Position numbers and translations under genes: made by a program
Shown: positions 20,310-29,001 of the stretch, in pieces
Numbering within the stretch: the first letter of the stretch is position 1
How the letters are laid out: the number at the start of each line of letters is the position of its first letter
The notes under the pieces: generated by a model
Database searches by the model: none
What the model saw: only the letters and a program-made list of their open reading frames with translations
What the model was told of the DNA's origin: nothing
Origin: Spirochaetaceae bacterium
GTDB taxonomy: Bacteria; Spirochaetota; Spirochaetia; Treponematales; Treponemataceae
DNA: 57,123 bases
Reading direction: 5' to 3'
Assembly: GCA_017618015.1 (NCBI GenBank)
Contig: JAFZVC010000006.1
Coordinates: 1-57,123 of the forward strand

Positions 20310-21500
20310 TCAGTATTTTCTGATTGTGAAAAGATATTCCGAAACGTGGATACTGCGCTCAGAAAGGTTCCTGCTGCCCCGGAACGTGTTGTATGAAATT
20401 TCGCGGATAGAAAGCTCACCGTATTTTTTGAGCATGGAAATCATTTCATCATATGTGATAAAACCTTCGGAATTATAAGATACGACGATGTATCGCGCTT
20501 TTAACGACGCGACAATCTCTTCAAGGGAAGACAAGGCTGCTTTTTTCTGGTTGAAAACGGAATGATTCCAGTTGCTCACGATGCCGGACACTCGGCTTAT
20601 AGGGGCGGTAATTCGGTTTTCAAGAATCGTGTTAAGCATAAAGTAATTGGAGCCGTATGGATGCTGGTTGTAAGGCGGGTCCAAGTAAACGATGTCAGTT
20701 TGTTCCAGCTCGTGAGAGAGCGTGACGGCATCGTGCATAAGAACGGTGACAGGGCATTCGAAGTTGCTCAGGACAGGCTTTTTCAGTTCTATCTTACCGA
20801 GTATGCGTGGAAGTGCGTTCTTCCCGGTTCCGCCGTAGCAGCCCTTGCCGCTTTTGTCTTTGTAGAAGCCTTTGAAAACACCGCTCGTGTTCGTATGGAT
20901 TGAAGCTTCGGTGATGAGCGGGGCAAGGAAAAACTTTCGCATGTCCGCGAAAGCCGCATCATATCCCGCGCCGGCGGGCTTGCTGACACACGCAGCTTTT
21001 GAAGCCTCCGCGCCGCAAAATGGCTCTCCGACCGTGACCTCGTCAATAAGAGTGCGGTACGTATCAATGAGCAGCGCGTTTTCGCGCGTGTAAAAAACCC
21101 TGTCCTGCTTTGTAATGTTGCTCTCGTCCGCAGGCGCGTAGTTCTGCGTTATAATCCCCGGAATCTTGCGGCGCGCGCACTCGCTTTCGATAACGGCTTT
21201 AAGCCGATCATAGCTTGCTTCATCAAAATCGCTTTTGTTCGTTAGGTAGCAGGAGTTTATAACGTATGAATACTGTTCCAGGTCGTTCACAACAAGGCGC
21301 GAGGCATGCGCTTTCATCATACGGGCGACAACACCGGAGCCAGAGAAAAGGTCTGCCATCGAACAGCTGGAAAGCCCCGCCTCTTTTTTTATGCGAAGAA
21401 TCTCGTCTTGAATAATGCCGACAAGAGCTCTTTTATTTCCGATGTATGTAATTATTTGTGTAGAAAGAAAATCTGGATTCTCAATAATCTCCGCACCCAT
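20310..21500 (-). CDS. Adenine-specific DNA methyltransferase (orphan)
   Basis: 396 residues. Transfers methyl from S-adenosylmethionine to adenine N6. Motif I is ADLFSGSGVV (49-58) and the catalytic motif IV is DPPYN (274-278) in YLDPPYNQHPYGSNYF. The N-terminus TQIITYIGNKRALVGII is typical of D12-like or EcoRI-like methylases. No restriction gene lies nearby, so it is either an orphan epigenetic methylase or a remnant of an R-M system. A longer frame begins with TTG at 21551, but the ATG at 21500 has TTGTCA-N17-TACTAT ending 6 nt before it, strongly suggesting a leaderless start there. Confidence 0.9.
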   Translation of the reverse strand: MGAEIIENPDFLSTQIITYIGNKRALVGIIQDEILRIKKEAGLSSCSMADLFSGSGVVARMMKAHASRLVVNDLEQYSYVINSCYLTNKSDFDEASYDRLKAVIESECARRKIPGIITQNYAPADESNITKQDRVFYTRENALLIDTYRTLIDEVTVGEPFCGAEASKAACVSKPAGAGYDAAFADMRKFFLAPLITEASIHTNTSGVFKGFYKDKSGKGCYGGTGKNALPRILGKIELKKPVLSNFECPVTVLMHDAVTLSHELEQTDIVYLDPPYNQHPYGSNYFMLNTILENRITAPISRVSGIVSNWNHSVFNQKKAALSSLEEIVASLKARYIVVSYNSEGFITYDEMISMLKKYGELSIREISYNTFRGSRNLSERSIHVSEYLFTIRKY

Positions 21501-21506
21501 TCTTAA

Positions 21507-21535
21507 ATAGTAGCCGAGAATCAACGTTGTGACAA
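21507..21535 (-). promoter_or_regulatory. Methylase promoter, leaderless geometry
   Basis: TTGTCA (21535-21530), 17-nt spacer, TACTAT (21512-21507), then 6 nt to the ATG at 21500. It diverges from the matching promoter of the transglutaminase gene. Confidence 0.6.
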
Positions 21536-21554
21536 CTGCACACTTACGCAATAG

Positions 21555-21583
21555 TTGCGTTTTGCGCTTTTATGAAATATCCT
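21555..21583 (+). promoter_or_regulatory. Transglutaminase-gene promoter, leaderless geometry
   Basis: TTGCGT (21555-21560), 17-nt spacer, TATCCT (21578-21583), then 6 nt to the ATG at 21590. This decides for the second in-frame ATG rather than the one at 21572, which would lie upstream of the transcript. Confidence 0.5.
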
Positions 21584-21589
21584 GTTTAT

Positions 21590-23989
21590 ATGAACATTTT
21601 CACGAATAAAACCGCCATGCGCTCAGCAAAATGCACGACAAAATGCGCAACCTTAATCACAATTGTATTTCTTCTTTTTATAACAAGTTGTATCACATCA
21701 CCGCAAAACCCAGAAACCCCGGTGACGCCAGGCACGCATACCCCTAGCACACAGACCACAACACAGACGACGCAACCATCCCCGCAGGATTACACGGATA
21801 ATATCCCCCGCAGCGTAAAAAAAACTGTCCAGAAAATCAGTTTTGGAACCGGCTCAGCGTTCAGCGACGGTTGGACAACGACAGCCCCGGAATCACGCTA
21901 TAGAAGCGAAATGCTTCCAACACTCACAACAGACGCAAGCATCGACGGCTCCTCATACGCTGTCTGCTTCAATTTCAGACGGCTCGGCACACAATCTGCC
22001 GGGTTAAGCCTTTCCGCAACAGTCGCTGAAAACACTTCAATCTATTTTTCGCTCAAAACCGACATATACGGCGAGTTCGACGGCTATCTTGTTTTCTACG
22101 TGGACGGCAAAGAACAGATTAGAGCAAGCGGACTCGGCATGAAATGGAACGAATACGCCGTTCCGCTCGAAAAAGGCACGCACAATCTTGAATGGAAAGC
22201 CGAAGGAGCCTCGACCTCCTACACGCTCAACTGCACGAACTCCGTGTACATGGACAACGTATACTTCATCGCCTCAACCCCAATCACGACAATGCTTGAG
22301 ACATTCGATTCCGGCGATTTATCATCGTTTATGTGGACAACGGACGGCGTTAAGGTTGATATCACCTGGGACGAGTTTGTAATGGACTGGATAGACAACG
22401 GTTCAGCTGGACTCCTTTATGCCGATGACCACGGATACGTCGCAAAACTCAGCATAATCGACAAATCTACGAACAAGCGCGGCTCTTCTTTTATCGTTCT
22501 TCCGAAAGTCTCGCCAACAGTAAAATCATCACTGAGTTTTGACTACAAAATGCAGCTTGCTCCGCTCGATTCGCTGTACGTCGCTGTCTACATTGACGGA
22601 AAAGAAGCCCTGCGCATAAAGCCTCAAAGCTACTCAGAAACACCGTGGAGAAACGTTTCCGTTCCAGTACCAGCAGGGAACCACTCAATAAAGCTCGGCG
22701 TCGTCTCCGAAGAGGGCATAAGCATCACCGGCAATTCAAAGAACTGCCTGCTCATAGACAACGTATCGCTCGTGCCGGACGAAACAGCCTACACAACGAT
22801 ATATCCGAAAGGCTTGCAGGAAACATACGCGGGTGGCTTTTCGCTTTCGTTCACAGCAACAGCTCGCCGCGCCGACGGCTCTGAAAAAGCGGGCAAAGCC
22901 ACATGGAGCGTCAACAACGACGGCGTAATCACGCAGGACGGTGTCTTTACGCCTACAAAAGCGGGGCTTTTCACCGTATCCGCAACGATAGACGGCAAGA
23001 CAGCTTACAACGAGCAGGTGTACGTCCACCCAAAGGACTACATGAACAGAACATACAATTACAACGGCGTATCTTACGGCGAGCTTACGAACCTTACAGG
23101 CACGCGGCACGACACAGGCACCGTCACGTTCGACGAATACACGCCCGACGGAAGCTCGTTCTCGGCAAAAGGATTTTTCGTGCTCTCAGGAAAAGTTAAC
23201 AACCCGTCCGCACAAAACTACGCGTATGTGCGCGTAACAAAAACCGACAATCCGTCGCTTAACACATACTATATGCTTAAAGACAACTTCAGCTGGAGAA
23301 TCTGGCTGCGGTTCGGCAAAGGAAGCTACACCGTCACAGTTTCCGACCTGACATCCATACAGCTTACGAACGCTTCCGGCGCGCGCGCAAACATAATGGG
23401 CTTCGAATCGACATCACGCAACGCGATGACGTTTACCGTCACGAACACCGACGATACAGCTGGCGAACTCGTATCGGACGCACGGTGGATTTTCCCATCA
23501 TATCAATGCCCCAGCGACGACTTCAGGATTACGAACCTTGCGAACGCGCTGCTCGGAGAAATCGGCTATGACGCGCCTGTTTCAGAAAAGCTCCGTGCCG
23601 CCCACAACTGGCTTGTAGAAAACTTCACATACGATACAGTTAGCCGCGACGACAAATCGCGCCGGTTAAGCCAGGATGCCCTCAACGTGCTTTCCGTAAA
23701 GAAAGGCGTTTGCGAAGGCTACACGAACCTGTTCATTGCGCTTGAACGCTACATGGGAATAGAAGGCTGCACAATTCCGTCCGCGCAGATGAACCACGCA
23801 TGGAACAACACGATTTTCAACGGAAAGTGGTACCTTGTTGACGTTACGTGGGATGACCCGACAGGCGACTACGAGGGAACAGAACGCGAAATGTACACGT
23901 ACTTCCTGACAGGGCTTACGGGCAAAGACAACGACCACCCGGCAGACGCAATAGACAGCGGATACGACACCGAAGGCCCGATGTTCTAA
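21590..23989 (+). CDS. Lipoprotein with transglutaminase-like protease domain
   Basis: 799 residues. The signal ends FITSC (Cys34), followed by a Thr/Pro/Gln-rich linker (about 40-75). Two jelly-roll-like, possibly carbohydrate-binding, segments follow (about 85-225 and 235-400), then an Ig-like/Big2-type repeat (GKATWSVNNDGVITQDGVF) and a C-terminal transglutaminase-like domain. Its triad is visible: Cys708 in GVCEGY, His736 in NHAWN and Asp751 in VDVTWDDP. Such domains cleave or crosslink peptides at the cell surface. An in-frame ATG at 21572 is possible, but promoter spacing favours 21590. Confidence 0.88.
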   Translation: MNIFTNKTAMRSAKCTTKCATLITIVFLLFITSCITSPQNPETPVTPGTHTPSTQTTTQTTQPSPQDYTDNIPRSVKKTVQKISFGTGSAFSDGWTTTAPESRYRSEMLPTLTTDASIDGSSYAVCFNFRRLGTQSAGLSLSATVAENTSIYFSLKTDIYGEFDGYLVFYVDGKEQIRASGLGMKWNEYAVPLEKGTHNLEWKAEGASTSYTLNCTNSVYMDNVYFIASTPITTMLETFDSGDLSSFMWTTDGVKVDITWDEFVMDWIDNGSAGLLYADDHGYVAKLSIIDKSTNKRGSSFIVLPKVSPTVKSSLSFDYKMQLAPLDSLYVAVYIDGKEALRIKPQSYSETPWRNVSVPVPAGNHSIKLGVVSEEGISITGNSKNCLLIDNVSLVPDETAYTTIYPKGLQETYAGGFSLSFTATARRADGSEKAGKATWSVNNDGVITQDGVFTPTKAGLFTVSATIDGKTAYNEQVYVHPKDYMNRTYNYNGVSYGELTNLTGTRHDTGTVTFDEYTPDGSSFSAKGFFVLSGKVNNPSAQNYAYVRVTKTDNPSLNTYYMLKDNFSWRIWLRFGKGSYTVTVSDLTSIQLTNASGARANIMGFESTSRNAMTFTVTNTDDTAGELVSDARWIFPSYQCPSDDFRITNLANALLGEIGYDAPVSEKLRAAHNWLVENFTYDTVSRDDKSRRLSQDALNVLSVKKGVCEGYTNLFIALERYMGIEGCTIPSAQMNHAWNNTIFNGKWYLVDVTWDDPTGDYEGTEREMYTYFLTGLTGKDNDHPADAIDSGYDTEGPMF

Positions 23990-23999
23990 AATAAGAAAA

Positions 24000-24090
24000 A
24001 GGGGGCAGTCGCCCCCTAGCTCCCAAGCAGGTTGCTTGTCCGCTACCCCCACTCCTAAGGGGCAAGCCTTTTTCAGTTTTCTGCCCCTTA
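24000..24090. repeat. GC-rich intergenic hairpin cluster
   Basis: Three stems in 90 bp: GGGGGC-AGTC-GCCCCC, AAGCA-GGT-TGCTT, and TAAGGGGCA (24056-24064) with TGCCCCTTA (24082-24090). Linkers are TAGCTCCC and GTCCGCTACCCCC. It lies between two convergent genes and lacks a clear T run. It resembles the mosaic repeats in design but not in linker sequence. GCCCCCTAGCTC occurs again near 47308. Confidence 0.55.
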
Positions 24091-24102
24091 AAAACCGCGA
24101 TT

Positions 24103-25830
24103 TTACTTCATCTTGATCACTACATCATCGATGTAGATGTCGCCGGACATTGCGTTCTCAAAATCATTAAATAATATGCGAAGCTGATTAAGTCTTGACC
24201 AGTCAAATCTGCCTTCTGGCGAATACCATTTTTGAGTTATACCTGACCAGGCTCCTGTTTCATAAAATTTTGTGAGTGGTATTTCAATATCAATCCATTC
24301 ATACAAATCATAATCAGAAGCTTTGAGTCCATACTCTACAGCCCATGGCAGAGCCGCTTCGCCCTCATCATTATCTACAAGTCCTATAGTAAAGCTCTGA
24401 TTTTTATTTGTAAATTTTACTGAAAGGCTGATACATAAGGCATCTTTATTTTCTATAATTTCATCCCAGATTCTCTGTGCAATCTGAAAATACCAGCCAT
24501 TATTATTTTCTCCCGGCAAAGAAACTTTCATACATTCCTGATGAGAATCATATGATGTAGTACTAGCTACGCTTCCATAAATACCAAATGAAGTTCCTTT
24601 ACCTGCAAATCCATCATGAACAATAAAAGGCTGCTGAGGAAACTGTTTCAACGAAGAGTTACATTGTGCAGCAAGAGTTGAATAAGGCATAGAAAAACCA
24701 TAAGCTTCCAGCGCTTCCTTATCAATATCATCCGGGAAGATTTCAGAACCTGTATCACCGTTCAAAAATCCGTCAGAACCATCAATACCCCAGGTACAGT
24801 AAGGAATTCCATATTTATTTAATACAGAAACTGTTGTGCTGATCCAGGCCAGACGGTCTTCGGCATTTGTCCAGATCTTTGCACCAATTTCTCCACACCA
24901 GATTCTTACATTATTCTTTTTTGCCCAGTTGGCTGCTTTCTTGATTCGGCTATTGATATATTTTTCTGTTCCAAGTTGAGAATAGTTATTATACATATCT
25001 ACAAGCCATGGGTTTTGCTTTGCTGATGAAGAAAGCTTTGGCATTTTTGATCTGTCATAAGGGAATGGTATTCCGCTTGTTTCTGAAAAGCCTTCCCCTA
25101 TCCAGGTAGCTCCCTGATGTGTAAACAACATCGGCTCATAAAAGTGGAAGGTGTAAATAAGATTTGGATCTTTATATGGCTTCATTTTTGCAAGTGTATC
25201 TATGCTTGAAAAATCTGAACCGCTTACAACTATGGCGTGCTTTGTATCGTAAGTTCTGATTACGTCGATTATTTCCCCCTGAAGTTTTACCCATTTTTCA
25301 GGAGTTACTTCGCCTCGTCCTTCAGGTTCATTTCTTATTTCATAAATAATGTATTCACTTCTGTATTTGTAACGCTGGGCAACCTGCGACCAGACTGACT
25401 CAAGATGCTCTTTATTCAAATCCCAGGATGGCGGATTACCGTCCCATTCTTCTGAATTAAACGAATGATCATCAATTACAAGATAAATCTGATATTTTTC
25501 AGCCCAGTCGCAAACTTCATCAAGTTTTTCAAAAACTCTCTCTTTTATCTTTCCTGTATAGAGTGGCTCCATCAATAACTCAAAATGAACAGCAAGTCGC
25601 ATTACATCCACACCCATATTTTTCAGACAGGCAAAATCAGCTTCATCAAATTTATTCAAGTCAGGAAGCTTGTTCTCATCCCAGGTTTCAAACCAGGTAA
25701 GCATATTTACGCCTTTAGAAAATGGCGGAGAAATATTAACGTCTGAATAATCAGTTGTCGCGCAGGATGTAAGCAAGAACGACATCACAACAAAAACTGC
25801 AAGCAATACCAAAATTAATCTGGATTTCAT
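24103..25830 (-). CDS. GH5 endo-glucanase-like lipoprotein with C-terminal carbohydrate-binding domain
   Basis: 575 residues; a secreted hydrolase for beta-glucans or mannans, tethered by a lipid at Cys23 (LLTSC). The GH5 barrel (about 35-385) shows the acid/base Glu168 in IYEIRNEPEG, the substrate His/Tyr in YTFHFYEP (227-233) and the nucleophile Glu314 in IWCGEIG. Residues about 410-575 look like a jelly-roll carbohydrate-binding module (WYFQIAQRIWDE... DIYIDDVVIKMK). A longer frame exists, but AAAGGAGA just before the ATG at 25830 and the lipoprotein signal fix the start. Base composition is more AT-rich than neighbouring genes. Confidence 0.93.
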   Translation of the reverse strand: MKSRLILVLLAVFVVMSFLLTSCATTDYSDVNISPPFSKGVNMLTWFETWDENKLPDLNKFDEADFACLKNMGVDVMRLAVHFELLMEPLYTGKIKERVFEKLDEVCDWAEKYQIYLVIDDHSFNSEEWDGNPPSWDLNKEHLESVWSQVAQRYKYRSEYIIYEIRNEPEGRGEVTPEKWVKLQGEIIDVIRTYDTKHAIVVSGSDFSSIDTLAKMKPYKDPNLIYTFHFYEPMLFTHQGATWIGEGFSETSGIPFPYDRSKMPKLSSSAKQNPWLVDMYNNYSQLGTEKYINSRIKKAANWAKKNNVRIWCGEIGAKIWTNAEDRLAWISTTVSVLNKYGIPYCTWGIDGSDGFLNGDTGSEIFPDDIDKEALEAYGFSMPYSTLAAQCNSSLKQFPQQPFIVHDGFAGKGTSFGIYGSVASTTSYDSHQECMKVSLPGENNNGWYFQIAQRIWDEIIENKDALCISLSVKFTNKNQSFTIGLVDNDEGEAALPWAVEYGLKASDYDLYEWIDIEIPLTKFYETGAWSGITQKWYSPEGRFDWSRLNQLRILFNDFENAMSGDIYIDDVVIKMK

Positions 25831-25970
25831 AAAAATCTCCTTTAAAACTTTCGTGGCAGCACTCGCATTCCGCAATGAGTACGAATAACTGCCGAGCATC
25901 TATGTTAGTGATTTTCATTATCCAGCAAGTTCCACAGAAAAAATACAGAGTTGAACTCACAATTTTTTTG

Positions 25971-26112
25971 GAAAATTTGCGCAAGGGATTGTAGGGGTGA
26001 GCGAAGCGAAAACTCGCCGTCAGGCGAGGTCGAAGGCGAAAGCCGTAGCCCCGAAAAGCCCGCCGGCGGGAAATCTCCGACCGGGGATTTCCCGCCGGGG
26101 CGCCCATTTCCC
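25971..26112 (-). repeat. Mosaic hairpin repeat, copy B (inverted, before asnS)
   Basis: Read on the minus strand it has the same order as copy C: GGGCG, a 13-bp stem (26063-26075 with 26086-26098), the linker GGCGGGCTTTTCG then GCTACGGCTTTCGCC and TTCGACC, a second stem CTCGCC/GGCGAG (26013-26028), and the end module CCCCTACAATCCCT. Stems differ fully from those of copies A, C and D. Together with copy C it flanks asnS in inverted orientation. Confidence 0.7.
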
Positions 26113-26120
26113 GCAACTAC

Positions 26121-26150
26121 TTGAAAACAGCCCCTTTTTAGTGATATGAA
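26121..26150 (+). promoter_or_regulatory. asnS promoter, leaderless geometry
   Basis: TTGAAA (26121-26126), 18-nt spacer, TATGAA (26145-26150), then 6 nt to the ATG at 26157. There is no Shine-Dalgarno, so transcription and translation probably begin at the same base. The promoter starts 9 nt after repeat copy B. Confidence 0.6.
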
Positions 26151-26156
26151 TATACC

Positions 26157-27671
26157 ATGAAAACAACATTGATAAAGGACATTCTTGTGTCCGAACCGGA
26201 TGGCCGCGAAGTTACTGTATGCGGCTGGGTGCGCACAAAGCGCGATTCCAAAAACTTAGTTTTTGTTCAGGTTAATGACGGTTCATGTTTTGCCGCCATT
26301 CAATTGACTTACGACCGCGAAAACGCGAACAACGCAAATAACGGCAATAATGCCTCAAATAATAATAATTCCAATAATTCCGCCAATTCCAACGCTGCAG
26401 CCGCTGGCACACCAGAAATGGAAGAGATGCTTGCAAAAGTGACGACAGGCGCATCTGTCCGCGCGACAGGAAAGCTCGTTCCGTCACCAGCATCCGGACA
26501 GGCTGTTGAAGTTACGCTTGAGACTCTTGAAGTTCTGGGAATTTCTCCGCAGGACTATCCGCTCCAGAAAAAAGGCTGTTCTGTTGAGTTCCTCCGCGAA
26601 AAGGCTCACCTCCGCGCCCGCACGAACATGTTCGGTGCCGTAGGACGCATGAGAAGCGAGATGGCTTATGCAGTTCACACTTTCTTTCAGGAAAGAGGAT
26701 TCTTCTACTTCAACGCTCCGCTTATCACTTGCAGCGACTGCGAGGGCGCGGGCGAGATGTTCCAGGTAACTACGCTCGACCTTAACCGCATCGCAGAGGA
26801 AGGCATCAAAGCCGGCGCGAAGGGCATGGACCCTGCAAAGGCGGCGAACCTCGTAAACTACAACAAAGATTTCTTCGGAAAGAAAGCGAGCCTTACTGTT
26901 TCTGGTCAGCTTGAGGCAGAAACGTATGCGACTGCCCTTTCACGCGTATACACGTTCGGACCGACATTCCGCGCCGAAAACTCCAACACACCGCGCCACC
27001 TTGCGGAGTTCTGGATGGTCGAGCCGGAAATGGCTTTCTTCGAGCTTGAGGACGACATGGATATTGCGGAAGAGTTCATCAAATACCTTCTGAACCATGC
27101 GCTCACAAAGTGCGCTGAGGACATGAAATTCTTCGACCAGCGCGTTCAGCCAGGCATTATCGAGACACTTACGCACGTAAGGGATTCGGAGTTCGTCCGC
27201 ATTTCTTACACGGATGCCGTCAAGAAGCTTGAGGAAAACAACGACAAGTTCGAATTCAAAGCATACTGGGGCTGCGACCTTCAGACAGAGCACGAGCGCT
27301 ACCTTACCGAGCAGATTTTCAAGAAGCCGGTCATGGTTTACGACTATCCTAAGGAAATAAAGGCTTTCTACATGAAGGCAAATCCAGATGGAAAGACAGT
27401 CCGCGCCGTTGACGTGCTTGTTCCTGGACTTGGCGAAATTATCGGCGGTTCAGAGCGCGAGGCAGACCTTGAGAAGCTTACCGCACGCATCGTTGAGCTT
27501 GGAATGAAGCCGGAAGATTACTGGTGGTATTTGGAGATCCGTAAGTACGGTTCAGTTCCGCACGCAGGTTTCGGACTTGGCTTTGAGAGACTTCTGCGCT
27601 ACGTGACAGGAATTGCGAACATCCGCGATGTAATCCCGTATCCACGCGCACCGGGACTCGCAGAGTTCTAA
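26157..27671 (+). CDS. asnS: Asparaginyl-tRNA synthetase with Asn-rich insertion
   Basis: 504 residues; class II enzyme that charges tRNA-Asn. An OB-fold anticodon-binding domain (about 1-125) precedes the catalytic core, with motif 2 [25 protein letters not shown] sequence around residue 270 and motif 3 [15 protein letters not shown] near the C-terminus. The enzyme is longer than the usual 430-470 residues. Part of the extra length is a low-complexity stretch at residues 56-79 (nt 26322-26393) with 15 Asn in 24 positions, set between two OB-fold strands where related enzymes have a short loop. Both Asn codons are used there. No Shine-Dalgarno. Confidence 0.97.
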   Translation: MKTTLIKDILVSEPDGREVTVCGWVRTKRDSKNLVFVQVNDGSCFAAIQLTYDRENANNANNGNNASNNNNSNNSANSNAAAAGTPEMEEMLAKVTTGASVRATGKLVPSPASGQAVEVTLETLEVLGISPQDYPLQKKGCSVEFLREKAHLRARTNMFGAVGRMRSEMAYAVHTFFQERGFFYFNAPLITCSDCEGAGEMFQVTTLDLNRIAEEGIKAGAKGMDPAKAANLVNYNKDFFGKKASLTVSGQLEAETYATALSRVYTFGPTFRAENSNTPRHLAEFWMVEPEMAFFELEDDMDIAEEFIKYLLNHALTKCAEDMKFFDQRVQPGIIETLTHVRDSEFVRISYTDAVKKLEENNDKFEFKAYWGCDLQTEHERYLTEQIFKKPVMVYDYPKEIKAFYMKANPDGKTVRAVDVLVPGLGEIIGGSEREADLEKLTARIVELGMKPEDYWWYLEIRKYGSVPHAGFGLGFERLLRYVTGIANIRDVIPYPRAPGLAEF

Positions 27672-27687
27672 GATTTCTAGATGGACG

Positions 27688-27820
27688 AGGGCGTGCCGGC
27701 ACTAACGTGCCGTCGGGCTTTTCGCAGCTACGCTCTCGCTTCGACCAAAAAGGACTTTCATTCGAAAGTCCTTTTTGTTTGCCCTGCGGGCACTGCTACA
27801 ATCCCTCACGCGAATTTCCC
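27688..27820 (+). repeat. Mosaic hairpin repeat, copy C (after asnS)
   Basis: GGGCGTGC, stem CGGCAC-TAAC-GTGCCG (27697-27712), linker GTCGGGCTTTTCG then GCTACGCTCTCGCTTCGACC, a 13-bp stem AAAAAGGACTTTC/GAAAGTCCTTTTT (27747-27776), stem TGCCC-TGC-GGGCA (27780-27792) and end module CTACAATCCCTCACGCGAAT. The second stem carries a T run and can serve as the asnS terminator. Confidence 0.75.
27747..27780 (+). terminator. asnS terminator, part of repeat copy C
   Basis: A 13-bp perfect stem (27747-27759 with 27764-27776) with a 4-nt loop and five T residues at its 3' side. Confidence 0.75.
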
Positions 27821-27844
27821 GTCCGTACTACACTAGAAAAAAAG

Positions 27845-27872
27845 TTGACATTTTCTAATTTTATAGTATATT
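27845..27872 (+). promoter_or_regulatory. Promoter of candidate small RNA
   Basis: TTGACA (27845-27850), 16-nt spacer, TATATT (27867-27872). It is one of the closest matches to the sigma-70 consensus in the window, with no open reading frame directly after it. Confidence 0.65.
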
Positions 27873-27878
27873 AAAGTT

Positions 27879-27965
27879 GTCGGATAGGAGACATAAAACC
27901 CTATTCCATTGGTCGTTGCAGAGACCTAAAACCTGCAACATAGCCGACATCTGTCGGCTTTTTTT
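27879..27965 (+). ncRNA. Candidate small RNA or attenuator of about 87 nt
   Basis: Between the strong promoter and a rho-independent terminator (GCCGAC-ATCT-GTCGGC then seven T, 27943-27965) lies a sequence that folds into three successive hairpins: GGATAGG with CCTATTCC, GTTGCAG with CTGCAAC, and the terminator. The first two loops share GAGAC-x-TAAAACC. No start codon with a ribosome site lies inside. It may be a free regulatory RNA or a transcription attenuator for the gene starting at 28025. It matches no RNA family I can name. Confidence 0.5.
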
Positions 27966-28024
27966 GTAAATAGCTTCTATTACGTTATACAGCAAACTTC
28001 AATTGTAAGTCATGGTTATATCAT

Positions 28025-28576
28025 ATGAATCAACCACAACCTTCTTTTAAAGAAAATGTTCTCGATGCAATTTGTAAAGGCGCCCTAAAATATAAACAAG
28101 TATTTCTTGATTATGAATATCAAGTATATTCTAAATCTTTTAAAATTAATAATTCCTATATTATTGCTGCGACAAAATCAAATTTTTTGCATCTAACAGG
28201 CGTTAACACTAAGCTTTCTTCTACGCTCTTTTTTGATAAGGCATTGAATAAAAGTCTTACTCTAAACGATTTTGATTTCTGCAAAAAAGGACAAACAGAG
28301 AAAATAGTGAAGGGTTCTGTCAGGCGTAAAGTTAAATTTTTGACAGACCTTGATAAAATCCTGTCAAGCACAACTCTTGTAGAAGAAAACTTTGTAAAGA
28401 ATCAAGTTTCCTGTACTTTGGCAGCTTCCGAAAAATCATTTACAATCGGTTTTATTGCAGTTCCATACTGTGTACCAAAAACACTTCTTAAAGGTAATGA
28501 ACTAAAAAAGCCAGGAAAGATTGATTCTATCAAACGGCGGAAAAAAGGTTCAAAAGATTTTGAAGATTTTATCTGA
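28025..28576 (+). CDS. PBECR4-like domain protein (possible nuclease)
   Basis: 183 residues, AT-rich. The segment IIAATKSNFLHLTGVNTKLS followed by FFDKALN and ...NDFDFCKKGQTEK...GSVRRKVKFL resembles the PBECR4 family (predicted phage-associated Barnase/EndoU/RelE-like nucleases), as I remember it; this assignment rests on motif memory. The conserved KTLLKGNEL near residue 157 and the basic end are also consistent. No signal peptide or membrane segment. It stands alone, convergent with an XRE regulator, in the AT-rich block at 27.8-30.3 kb that looks acquired. A small-RNA-like element precedes it by 60 nt. Nuclease activity is unproven. Confidence 0.6.
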   Translation: MNQPQPSFKENVLDAICKGALKYKQVFLDYEYQVYSKSFKINNSYIIAATKSNFLHLTGVNTKLSSTLFFDKALNKSLTLNDFDFCKKGQTEKIVKGSVRRKVKFLTDLDKILSSTTLVEENFVKNQVSCTLAASEKSFTIGFIAVPYCVPKTLLKGNELKKPGKIDSIKRRKKGSKDFEDFI

Positions 28577-28633
28577 ATTAGGGAATGTTTTACACACAAT
28601 ACGCATAGACTTCGCTTACTAGCAAAAGCTTTT

Positions 28634-28981
28634 TTACTTACTCTGGTTCCTTTCTAAAACTTTTAAAACACATTTTATTGCATTCAATTCATCTTTACTT
28701 AGACTAGATAAATCACATGCAAGTTTGTATACTTCTATTGGGATTTGTATATTTTTCTGCTCGTCATTATCAGCCTTAACATTAAATCCTTCAACAAGAA
28801 AATCAATACTTACATCAAGTGCCCGTGCTATTTTAAGAGCTTTGTCAGCAGGTGGCATTGAACCATTAGTTTTTAGATAACTGCTTAGTGTACCAGAATT
28901 AATATTAGTGATAGTTGCAAGTTCTGCAGTAGTTATATTCTTACAATACATTGCTTCTTTCAAGTTTTCCTTAAATCCCAT
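28634..28981 (-). CDS. XRE-family helix-turn-helix regulator
   Basis: 115 residues. The HTH spans about residues 8-62 (LKEAMYCKNITTAELATITNINSGTLSSYLK...KALKIARALDVSIDFLVEG), typical of Cro/CI-like repressors. The C-terminal 45 residues are helical (VYKLACDLSSLSKDELNAIKCVLKVLE) and probably dimerise. It is divergent from the DUF4190 - Lgt pair. The shared gap contains overlapping inverted repeats that look like its operators, one covering the -10 of the divergent promoter, so self-control and control of the pair are likely. Confidence 0.88.
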   Translation of the reverse strand: MGFKENLKEAMYCKNITTAELATITNINSGTLSSYLKTNGSMPPADKALKIARALDVSIDFLVEGFNVKADNDEQKNIQIPIEVYKLACDLSSLSKDELNAIKCVLKVLERNQSK

Positions 28982-29001
28982 AATCAGATTTTATAAACAT
29001 T

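Noticed and set aside
20310..21551. Restriction-modification system around the methylase
   Set aside because: Neighbours are lipoprotein and transglutaminase genes; no endonuclease gene is recognisable.
27879..27965. 6S RNA or tmRNA
   Set aside because: Too short for either and lacks the 6S bulge and the tmRNA tRNA-like ends.
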